Source: an uncultured Actinomycetes bacterium (lineage in GTDB: Bacteria > Actinomycetota > Thermoleophilia > Solirubrobacterales > 70-9). From it: a stretch of 25,347 nt of DNA. The translations under genes were made by a program, and so were the position numbers. The notes beneath the pieces are model-generated. The model was given only the letters and a program-made list of their open reading frames with translations, ran no database searches and was not told the origin of the DNA. The DNA lies in the NCBI GenBank assembly GCA_946886425.1, contig CAMPIP010000011.1:1-25347 (forward strand). Direction: 5' to 3'. Every line of letters begins with the position of its first letter. Positions within the stretch are counted from its first letter, which is position 1. Shown here piece after piece: positions 14,502 to 21,148 of the stretch.

Positions 14502-15779
14502 TTGAGCGAGCAGCAGCCCCCGCACTTCCTACCGACCGCGAGCTACGAGGCCGATCCGGCCGAGGTCAATCGCGTGCTGCTGCTCTACTCGGGCGGCCTC
14601 GACACCAGCGTGATGCTGAAGTGGATCCAGGACCACTACGACGCGGAAGTGGTCTGCCTGACGGTCAACCTCGGTCAGCCCGGCGAGGATTACACGGTGA
14701 TCGAAGACAAGGCGAAGCGGCTCGGCGCCCTCGAGTGCCACGTCGTCGACGCCCGCGAGCGCTTCGCCGACGAGTTCCTGGTGCCGGCGATCAAGGCCAA
14801 CGCCGTCTACGGCAACGGCTACCCGCTGTTCACGGCGCTGGGGCGGCCGCTGATCGCCCAGCTGGCGGTCGAGTACGCGCGCCAGAGCGGCTGCGACACG
14901 ATCGCCCACGGCTGCACCGGCAAGGGCAACGACCAGGTGCGGATCGAGGCGACGGTGGCGACGCTGGCCCCGGAGCTGAAGACGATCGCGCCGGTCCGCT
15001 CCTGGCAGATGGGCCGCGAGGAGGAGATCGCCTACGCCCGCGAACACGGGATTCCGGTCAAGGGCGGCACCGAGGTGACGCCTTACTCGATCGACGACAA
15101 CCTCTGGGGCCGCTCCTCGGAGGGGCGCTGGATCGAGGAGCTCGACCACGCCCCCGAGGACGACGTGTTCCAGCTCGTGACCCGGCCAGAGGAGGCCCCC
15201 GACGAGGCCGAGACCGTCACGGTCGGCTTCGAGGGCGGCGTCCCGGTCAGCCTCAACGGCGAGCGGCTTGGGCTGGTCGAGCTGCTCGAACGGGCTGCCG
15301 AGATCGGCTGTCGCCACGGCGTCGGCATCGTCGACCACATCGAGGACCGGATCGTCGGCCTCAAGGTGCGCGACATCTACGAGGTGCCGGCGGCGGCGAT
15401 CCTGCTGACCGCCCACGAGGAGCTGGAGCGCCTGGTCGGGACGATCCACCAGAACCAGTTCAAGCCGGCGATGGACCAGAAGTGGGGATACCTCGTCTAC
15501 GCCGGCCTCTGGTGGGAGCCGCTGCGCACCGACCTCGACGCCTACATGGACGCCGTCAGCGCCCAGGTCACCGGCGAAATCGGCCTCCGCCTCTACAAAG
15601 GCAGCGTCCGCGTCGTCACCCGCTCCTCGCCCAATGCCGTCTACGACGCCGAGCTGGCTACCTTCGCGGAGTCCGGGGGCCTGTTCGACCAGAACGCCTC
15701 GCCGGGCTTCATCGAGCTCTGGTCGCTGCAGTCGCGGATGGCGCACCGGGTCCGCGTCCGAGGGGAGGGGGAGCGGTGA
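14502..15779 (+). CDS. argG: Argininosuccinate synthase
   Basis: Joins citrulline and aspartate with ATP to make argininosuccinate. The 425-residue product carries the PP-loop SGGLDTS (30-36), LTVNLGQPGED, AHGCTGKGNDQVR (binding of the substrates) and SIDDNLWGRSSEG, all strongly conserved. It is longer than the usual 395-410 because of about 23 residues before the first strand (AEVNRVLLLYSGG). The start given is TTG at 14502 (MSEQQPP), the first in-frame start. The TTGAGC context matches the NTGAGC starts of argJ, argB and argD. A GTG within NRVLLL is a shorter option. The upstream 58-base gap has a TGCCGC/GCGGCA hairpin but no convincing promoter. A small gene overlaps the stop by 4 bases, where argH might be expected. 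Confidence 0.95.
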   Translation: MSEQQPPHFLPTASYEADPAEVNRVLLLYSGGLDTSVMLKWIQDHYDAEVVCLTVNLGQPGEDYTVIEDKAKRLGALECHVVDARERFADEFLVPAIKANAVYGNGYPLFTALGRPLIAQLAVEYARQSGCDTIAHGCTGKGNDQVRIEATVATLAPELKTIAPVRSWQMGREEEIAYAREHGIPVKGGTEVTPYSIDDNLWGRSSEGRWIEELDHAPEDDVFQLVTRPEEAPDEAETVTVGFEGGVPVSLNGERLGLVELLERAAEIGCRHGVGIVDHIEDRIVGLKVRDIYEVPAAAILLTAHEELERLVGTIHQNQFKPAMDQKWGYLVYAGLWWEPLRTDLDAYMDAVSAQVTGEIGLRLYKGSVRVVTRSSPNAVYDAELATFAESGGLFDQNASPGFIELWSLQSRMAHRVRVRGEGER

Positions 15780-15931
15780 TCTACGACCGCCTCGGCCGCG
15801 CCGCCGTCCGCTTCGCGGTCGCCTACCTGCGCCGCCGCTACCGGCGCGAGATCCGGGTCGGGATCGGCGTCGGTGCCGGGGTCCTCGCGGTCGCCGCCTA
15901 CCTGGCCAGCCGCAACGTCCCCGAGGGCTGA
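15776..15931 (+). CDS. 51-residue membrane peptide overlapping argG
   Basis: The GTG at 15776-15778 overlaps the argG TGA (GTGA, 4-base overlap), with a purine-rich AGGGGAGGGGGA just upstream as ribosome-binding site. The frame encodes 51 residues: an Arg-rich amphipathic N-terminal part (nine Arg in residues 1-27, including YLRRRYRREIR) and one hydrophobic helix (about 28-45, VGIGVGAGVLAVAAYLAS), ending NVPEG. By the positive-inside rule the N-terminus should be cytoplasmic. The overlap matches the style of the arg operon, which supports real translation. I do not recognise a family. Possible roles are a membrane tether or modulator for a nearby enzyme, but nothing in the sequence proves this. 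Confidence 0.6.
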   Translation: MIYDRLGRAAVRFAVAYLRRRYRREIRVGIGVGAGVLAVAAYLASRNVPEG

Positions 15932-15934
15932 ACC

Positions 15935-15966
15935 GGCCGCCGCGCGGCCTCGCAACTTTCCTTGCG
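15935..15966 (+). other. Two small hairpins after the argG unit
   Basis: GGCCGC (15935-15940) pairs with GCGGCC (15944-15949) over a 3-base loop, and CGCAA (15951-15955) pairs with TTGCG (15962-15966). They lie just after the small membrane gene and could weaken read-through, but no T-run follows, so a terminator call would be uncertain. Confidence 0.35.
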
Positions 15967-16005
15967 CGTTATCCGTTCCCGGCGGGGACGGCGGGGTACG
16001 CGGGC

Positions 16006-16011
16006 TAGCCT
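16006..16011 (+). promoter_or_regulatory. Candidate -10 TAGCCT for the muralytic gene
   Basis: TAGCCT fits TANNNT and ends 10 bases before the GTG at 16022, again suggesting a leaderless or very short leader. It also supports GTG 16022 over the longer TTG 15962 start. No clear -35 is seen. Confidence 0.35.
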
Positions 16012-16021
16012 CGATTCTCCT

Positions 16022-17056
16022 GTGGGGCCGTTCCTGCCCGGTAACAAGCTGCTCGCGCTCGGCGCGGCCGCGGCCCTCTGCGCGGGGCTGGTCGTCGCCG
16101 TGCTCGCGGTGCCGCGGGCCGGCGCCGCCGATGCCGGCAAGCTCGAAGCGAAGCTGGCCAGCGCCCGCGACGACGCCGCCGCGATCGCCGCCGACCTGCG
16201 GGAGAGCAACGCCGAACTGGCCACGGTCCAGGGCGAAGCCGACACGGCCGCGGCCCACGAGGAAAGAGTCTCACGGCTGCTCGCCGAGGGGCGGGAACGG
16301 ACCGCCGAGCTGAGTCATGAGCTGGAGGAGACGCGGGCCGAGCTGACCGCGGCGCGGAAGCGCCTGCGGCGCGCCCGCGAGGCCCTCTCCGCCCGCCTCG
16401 TGGCGATCTACGAGAACGGCGTGCCCAGCACCGAAAGCCTGATCTTCGAAGCCGAGAGCTACGACAGCCTGGTCACCCAGGCCTCCTACCTGCGCGCGAT
16501 CGCCCAGGCCGACAGCGCCCTCGCCCAGCGGGTCGCCGACGTCCGCGACGAAGTCCGCCGCGAAGCGAAGCGCGTCGCCGTCCTCAAGGCGCGGGCGATC
16601 GCCCACGAAGAACGGCTCGCCACCGCCCGCGAGGAAATCGCCTCCCTGCGCCAGGCGGCCGAGGAGTCGGCGGCCCGGCTGCGCGAGGTGAGCGCCCGCC
16701 GCCAGGCTTCGCTGGCCGGGCTGAAAGACGACATCGCGAGCTGGGTAAAGGAGATCCAGGAAGCCCGCGAAGCCGAAGCCCGCGCCGCCAGCCAGGCCGA
16801 AGCCGAAGAAGAAGTCGGCCGCTGGCTCGGCGGCCCTTACTCGATCCCGGCCTACATCGTGATGTGCGAGTCGGGGGGCAACTACAGCGCCCTCAACCCC
16901 TCCAGCGGTGCCGGCGGCGCGTACCAGATCCTCCCTTCGACCTGGGAGCTCTACGGCGGCGAGGGCGAGCCGCAGAACGCGCCGAAAGAGGAACAGGACC
17001 GGATCGCCGCGGAAATCTGGGCCGACTCGGGCGGCGGCGCCTGGGTCTGCGCGTAG
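16022..17056 (+). CDS. Secreted coiled-coil protein with C-terminal transglycosylase-like (Rpf-type) domain
   Basis: A probable cell-wall hydrolase of 344 residues. A signal peptide is clear: a short n-region with Lys, the hydrophobic LLALGAAAALCAGLVVAVLA and a likely cut after RAGA (about residue 36). A long coiled coil follows (about 38-265, Ala/Glu/Arg-rich), as in PcsB- or RipA-like regulators. The C-terminal ~70 residues contain YIVMCESGGNYSALNPSSGA, then GAYQILPSTWELYGG and a final AWVCA. E283 is the likely catalytic acid of the lysozyme/Rpf fold, and C282 and C343 can form a disulfide outside the cell. The GTG start at 16022 gives the better signal peptide; TTG 15962 adds 20 residues. 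It probably acts in septal or growth-related peptidoglycan remodelling, by inference from the architecture. Confidence 0.85.
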   Translation: MGPFLPGNKLLALGAAAALCAGLVVAVLAVPRAGAADAGKLEAKLASARDDAAAIAADLRESNAELATVQGEADTAAAHEERVSRLLAEGRERTAELSHELEETRAELTAARKRLRRAREALSARLVAIYENGVPSTESLIFEAESYDSLVTQASYLRAIAQADSALAQRVADVRDEVRREAKRVAVLKARAIAHEERLATAREEIASLRQAAEESAARLREVSARRQASLAGLKDDIASWVKEIQEAREAEARAASQAEAEEEVGRWLGGPYSIPAYIVMCESGGNYSALNPSSGAGGAYQILPSTWELYGGEGEPQNAPKEEQDRIAAEIWADSGGGAWVCA

Positions 17057-17123
17057 CGCGCGAGCTTCGTCCCGCAACTACCGCGAAAGCGTCACAAAAC
17101 CCCGCCTTGCCATCTGCCCCGGT

Positions 17124-17132
17124 TGGCATGAT
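17124..17132 (+). promoter_or_regulatory. Candidate extended -10 (TGG-CATGAT) for dnaE
   Basis: TGG followed by CATGAT looks like an extended -10 and ends 10 bases before the GTG at 17143. TTGCCA (17107-17112) upstream is a possible -35 but only 14 bp away. If real, it makes the ATG at 17128 part of the promoter and GTG 17143 the start. Confidence 0.3.
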
Positions 17133-17142
17133 CGGCGATCCC

Positions 17143-20100
17143 GTGAGCAGCCCTGTCGCCGTCCATCTCCACGCCCACAGCGAGTACTCGCTGCTCGACG
17201 GCGCCTGCAAGATCGACGCGATGGCGGCCCGCGCGGCGGAGCTCGGCCAGCCGGCCCTCGGCCTCACCGACCACGGGGTGATGAACGGCGCGGTCGACCT
17301 CTACAAGGCCTGCCGCAAGCACGGGATCAAACCGATCGTCGGGCTCGAGGCCTACCTGGTCGACGACGTCAAGACGATCAAGGAGCAGACCAGGTACGAG
17401 CGCAACCATCTGACCCTGCTGGCCGAGACCGACACCGGCTTCGCCAACCTCGTCAAGCTCACCTCGGCCGGCTTCCTCGAAGGCTTCTCGCGCGGCAAGG
17501 CCAACGTCGACATGGAGATGCTGGCGGCCCACTCCGAGGGTGTGATCGCCCTGACCGGTTGCCTGCAGTCGCGCTTCTGCCGGCGCCTCGTCGAAGAGCG
17601 CCCGGACGACGCCCGTGCCCACCTCGACGACCTGATCCACGCCTTCGGCCCCGAGCAGGTCTACTTCGAGGTCCAGAAGAACGGCATCGAAGAGCAGGAC
17701 AAGGCCAACGAGGGGATCGTCCGCTACGCGCGTGAGCTGGGCCGGCCGCTGGTCGGCACCGCCGACGTCCACTACCTGCGGCGCGAGGACTTCGACAATC
17801 ACGCGGCGCTGCTCTGCGTGCAGACGAAGTCGACTCTCGAGGCGCCGAAGATGAGCTTCGACACCAACGAGTTCTACATCAAGAGCTCCGAGGAAATGGC
17901 CGAGTCCTTCGCCGAGTGGCCGGAGGCGGTGCCGAACTCGCTGGAGATCGCCGAGCGCTGCGACATCGACATCGAGCTCGGCAAGCTGCTGCTGCCGCGG
18001 TACCCGACCGAGAACGGCGAGGAGCCGGAGGCGATGCTGCGCCGGATCGCCGAGGAGGGCCTGCGCGTCCGCTACGGCGACCCGCCCCCCGCGGAAGCTG
18101 TCGAGCGGCTCGAGTTCGAGCTCGGGGTGATCGAGGAGATGGGCTTCTCCTCCTACTTCCTGATCGTTTGGGACTTCATCCGCCACGCCAAGGAGAACGG
18201 CGTCGCCGTCGGCCCGGGCCGCGGCTCGGCGGCCGGCTCGATCGTCTCCTACTCGCTCAACATCACCGACCTCGACCCGCTCGCCAACGACCTGCTCTTC
18301 GAGCGCTTCCTCAACCCGGGCCGCAAATCGATGCCGGACATCGACATCGACTTCTCGGTCCGCGGACGCGAGCGGATGATCCGCTATGTCGGCGAGAAAT
18401 ACGGCCGCGAATCGGTCGCCCAGATCATCACCTTCGGCAAGATGGCGCCGCGCGCCGCCACCCGCGACGCCGCCCGCGTGCTCGGCTTCGACTACGGCAC
18501 CGGCGACCGGCTCGCCAAGCAGATCCCGGAGCCGATCATGGGCCGCAACCCCTCCTTCGAGGACTGCCTGAAGTCGGGCCAGGAGCTGCGCAAGACCTAC
18601 GACACCGAGCCCGACGCGAAACGGATCATCGACGTCGCTCAGGGACTCGAGGGGATCATCCGCAACAACTCGATCCACGCCGCCGCGGTGGTGATCGCCG
18701 ACCGGCCGCTGCAGGAGGTGGTGCCGCTGCAGCTGGCCGAGGACCGGGCCGCCCCGGCCGCGACCAACGCGTCCGGCAAGGCGGAGCGCCAGTACAAGAT
18801 CGTGACCCAGTACTCGATGGGGCCGATCGAGGAGATCGGGCTGCTGAAGATGGACTTCCTCGGCCTCCGCAACCTCGACGTGATCGAGGACGCGATCGCG
18901 ATCATCGAGCGCTCGCGCGGCGAGCAGGTCGACATGGAGTCGATCCCGATCGACGACGCCAAGACCTTCGAGATGCTCGCCCGCGGCGACTCGACCGGCG
19001 TCTTCCAGCTCGAGTCCGAGGGGATGCGCGAGGCGATGAAGAAGGTGCGCCCGACCCACTTCGACGACATCGTCGCCCTGGTCGCCCTCTACCGACCCGG
19101 GGCGATGGCCTACATCCCCGACTACGCGAAGGGCAAGCGCAACCCCGACTCGGTCCGCTACCCCGACAAGCGCCTGCGCGCCGTCACCGAATCGACCTAC
19201 GGCTGCGTCCTCTATCAGGAGCAGCTGATGGCGATCGCGCGGGAGATGGCTGGCTTCACCGGCGCCGAGGCGGACGACCTTCGCAAGGCGATCGGCAAGA
19301 AGAAGCGCGACCTGATGGCGACCATGAAGGACAAGTTCATGGAAGGCCTGAAGGCCTCCGGGACGGCTCCGAACGTCGCCGCCGACCTCTGGAAGCTGAA
19401 CGAAGCGGCCGCCGACTACTCCTTCAACAAGTCCCACGCCGCCTGTTACGGGCTGATCTCCTACCGGACCGCCTACCTGAAGGCCAACTACCCGGCCGAG
19501 TACATGGCGGCGGTGATCTCCTCGGTGATGAACACCAAAGACAAGGTGCCCTTCTTCGTCAACCGTTGCGAGGAGATGGGGATCGAGGTGCTGCCGCCCG
19601 ACGTCAACTCCTCCGACCACAGCTTCGTCGTCTCCGAGAACGCGATCCGGTTCGGGCTCGACGCGGTCAAGAACGTCGGCCACTCGGCGGTGGAGGCGAT
19701 CCTGCGCGCCCGCGAGGACAAACCGATCGCCTCGATCTGGGACTTCTGCGAGCGGGTCGACGCCCGCGCCGTCAACAAACGCGCGATCGAATGCCTGATC
19801 AAGTGCGGCGCCCTCGACTCGACCGGGGCCACCCGCAGAGGGATGCTGGAGATGCTGCCGGCGGCCCAGTCGGCCGGCCAGAAGGCGCAGGAGGACGCCC
19901 AGATGGGCCAGGGCTCGATCTTCGACTTCGGCGAGGGCTCCGGCGGCGGCGCCACCCAGGCGCCGACCCACCGGCCGCCGATCTCGGCCGCCGAGTTCGA
20001 CCGCGCCGAGCTGCTGGCGCTGGAGAAGGAGACGCTCGGCACCTACCTCTCCTCGCATCCGCTGACGGAAGTGGGCGGGGCGCTGCGGGCCCGGGTCGAC

Positions 20101-20670
20101 TGCAGCCTCGCCGAACTGGGCGGCAAGCAGGACGGGGCCTGGGTGACCGTCGGCGGGATCGTCGTCGACGTCAAGAAGATCCGCACCAAGAGCGGCTCGC
20201 AGATGATGTTCGCGACCCTGGACGACGTCGAGGGCCAGGTCGAGATGCTGGTCTTCAAGGCCGACGAGTCCGAGAACGCCGAGATCATCGCCCCCGACGC
20301 GATCGTCGTCGTCCGCGGCCGCCTCGACCACAAGGACCGCGGCGAGACCAAGCTCGTCGTCCAGGAGGCGCAGCGCTTCGAACCCGACGCCGAGGAGATC
20401 GCCCGCGGCGACAAGGTGGCCGCCGCGGCCGCGGTGCCGGCCGGGCCCTTCGAGCTGACGATCGATGCCGCCAGCTGGAGCGACGCCCTGCTCGAGGAGC
20501 TGAAGGCGGTCTTCGAGCACCACAAGGGCGAAGCCGAGCTCCACCTGCTGGTCGACGCCGGCAGCGAGCAGACCCGCCTCCGCGCCGGCAAGGAGTTCTG
20601 CGTGCGGCCTTCGAGCCATCTCCGGGCGGAGCTCGGCCACGTCCTGAGCAGCAACGCCATGGCAGCTTGA
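17143..20670 (+). CDS. dnaE: DNA polymerase III alpha subunit (replicative DnaE)
   Basis: The main replicative polymerase, 1175 residues, matching the DnaE1 length. The N-terminal PHP domain (about 5-270) keeps its metal-site motifs: HLHAH (8-12), LTDHG, GLEAYL, RNHLTLLA, TGCLQS and TADVHYL. Mycobacterial DnaE1 proofreads with this site, so the same is likely here. The polymerase core has GPGRGSAAGSIVSYSL and PDIDIDF (398-404), which holds catalytic aspartates. The fingers, helix-hairpin-helix region and a clamp-binding-like QGSIF (923-927) follow, then an OB fold (about 1000-1085, TVGGIVVDVKKIRTKSG). GTG 17143 (MSSPVAVHLHAH) is preferred because GTGAGC starts are common here; ATG 17128 would add five residues. 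It stands alone, with no exonuclease subunit nearby. Confidence 0.96.
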   Translation: MSSPVAVHLHAHSEYSLLDGACKIDAMAARAAELGQPALGLTDHGVMNGAVDLYKACRKHGIKPIVGLEAYLVDDVKTIKEQTRYERNHLTLLAETDTGFANLVKLTSAGFLEGFSRGKANVDMEMLAAHSEGVIALTGCLQSRFCRRLVEERPDDARAHLDDLIHAFGPEQVYFEVQKNGIEEQDKANEGIVRYARELGRPLVGTADVHYLRREDFDNHAALLCVQTKSTLEAPKMSFDTNEFYIKSSEEMAESFAEWPEAVPNSLEIAERCDIDIELGKLLLPRYPTENGEEPEAMLRRIAEEGLRVRYGDPPPAEAVERLEFELGVIEEMGFSSYFLIVWDFIRHAKENGVAVGPGRGSAAGSIVSYSLNITDLDPLANDLLFERFLNPGRKSMPDIDIDFSVRGRERMIRYVGEKYGRESVAQIITFGKMAPRAATRDAARVLGFDYGTGDRLAKQIPEPIMGRNPSFEDCLKSGQELRKTYDTEPDAKRIIDVAQGLEGIIRNNSIHAAAVVIADRPLQEVVPLQLAEDRAAPAATNASGKAERQYKIVTQYSMGPIEEIGLLKMDFLGLRNLDVIEDAIAIIERSRGEQVDMESIPIDDAKTFEMLARGDSTGVFQLESEGMREAMKKVRPTHFDDIVALVALYRPGAMAYIPDYAKGKRNPDSVRYPDKRLRAVTESTYGCVLYQEQLMAIAREMAGFTGAEADDLRKAIGKKKRDLMATMKDKFMEGLKASGTAPNVAADLWKLNEAAADYSFNKSHAACYGLISYRTAYLKANYPAEYMAAVISSVMNTKDKVPFFVNRCEEMGIEVLPPDVNSSDHSFVVSENAIRFGLDAVKNVGHSAVEAILRAREDKPIASIWDFCERVDARAVNKRAIECLIKCGALDSTGATRRGMLEMLPAAQSAGQKAQEDAQMGQGSIFDFGEGSGGGATQAPTHRPPISAAEFDRAELLALEKETLGTYLSSHPLTEVGGALRARVDCSLAELGGKQDGAWVTVGGIVVDVKKIRTKSGSQMMFATLDDVEGQVEMLVFKADESENAEIIAPDAIVVVRGRLDHKDRGETKLVVQEAQRFEPDAEEIARGDKVAAAAAVPAGPFELTIDAASWSDALLEELKAVFEHHKGEAELHLLVDAGSEQTRLRAGKEFCVRPSSHLRAELGHVLSSNAMAA

Positions 20671-20707
20671 GCGGGCCAAATCGCTGGTTCCCGTGGTCCC
20701 GGCTGCC

Positions 20708-20713
20708 TAGACT
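20708..20713 (+). promoter_or_regulatory. Candidate -10 TAGACT for the Cys-rich gene
   Basis: TAGACT fits TANNNT and ends 6 bases before the ATG at 20720, so transcription would start at or next to the start codon. CTGGTT (20684-20689) at 18 bp is only a weak -35 match. Confidence 0.4.
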
Positions 20714-20719
20714 TTGCCG

Positions 20720-21094
20720 ATGAGCGTCACTCGCACCAAGGTTGGGGAGTGCAGGCAGTGCCGGTCGTTCTGCGACAAGATGGTCGAGCCGCGCGGCTGC
20801 GTCGAACTCGGCTGTCGGTACCTCTACAGCTACGTCGACCGGCTCACCGGCGCCCAGTACGTCGGCTGCATGCAGGAGGTCTTCGGTGCGGAGGTCGAGC
20901 TGGCGGCGGTGTTGGAGAAGGGCGGCTTCGGCGGCGTCAAGATGACCGGGCAGCCGCTGCCGCAGTGCCAGTTCTCGGTTGAGCGCGCCTACGAGGGGGA
21001 GGGCGAGGCCTACGGCTGCGTCAACCGGCGCTTCTTCGACTGCAGCGACGAGGGCGCTGAGGGTCTGCGCGCCTTCGATCTGCGCGATATCTGA
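20720..21094 (+). CDS. Small cysteine-rich protein of unknown function
   Basis: The 124-residue product has nine cysteines: C11, C14, C18, C27, C32, C50, C83, C100 and C108. The first five form a CX2CX3C...CX4C cluster (GECRQCRSFC, then RGCVELGCRYLYSY), which suggests zinc or iron-sulfur binding. A second half (YVGCMQEVFGAEVELAAVL, then QCQFSVERAYE and NRRFFDCSDE) has spread cysteines. There is no signal peptide, so the cysteines are probably reduced and metal-bound rather than disulfides. I do not recognise the family. The ATG at 20720 follows a -10-like TAGACT by 6 bases with no room for a Shine-Dalgarno; the TTG at 20714 is rejected. The gene stands alone between dnaE and the acyl-CoA dehydrogenase, so context gives no role. 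Confidence 0.82.
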   Translation: MSVTRTKVGECRQCRSFCDKMVEPRGCVELGCRYLYSYVDRLTGAQYVGCMQEVFGAEVELAAVLEKGGFGGVKMTGQPLPQCQFSVERAYEGEGEAYGCVNRRFFDCSDEGAEGLRAFDLRDI

Positions 21095-21100
21095 ATCCAG

Positions 21101-21140
21101 ACACCGTTTCGTGTTTAACAACACGTTTCCGTGTAATAAT
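21101..21140 (+). promoter_or_regulatory. Promoter with twin palindromic operator for the acyl-CoA dehydrogenase
   Basis: Two ACAC-N6-GTGT sites, 21101-21114 and 21121-21134, start exactly 20 bp apart. Between them CGTGTT-TAAC-AACACG (21110-21125) is a perfect inverted repeat. TAATAAT (21134-21140) is a strong -10-like element overlapping the last base of the second site and ending 8 bases before the ATG. TTAACA (21115-21120) matches five of six -35 bases but sits too close. The layout suggests a dimeric repressor, TetR-type by analogy with fatty-acid gene regulators, blocking the promoter. The regulator is not in the window. Confidence 0.7.
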
Positions 21141-21148
21141 CCCCGCCG

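Noticed and set aside
14483..15931. Long plus-strand frame beginning ATG 14483 over argG
   Set aside because: It is a different frame from the clearly conserved argG protein and is Arg/Pro-rich. Only its last 51 codons (from GTG 15776) look like a real small gene.
17092..20679. A 1195-codon open frame on the minus strand opposite dnaE
   Set aside because: It mirrors the dnaE codons. High GC removes stops from the opposite strand, the product is compositionally odd (Val/Asp/Gly/Leu-rich) and has no recognisable motif.
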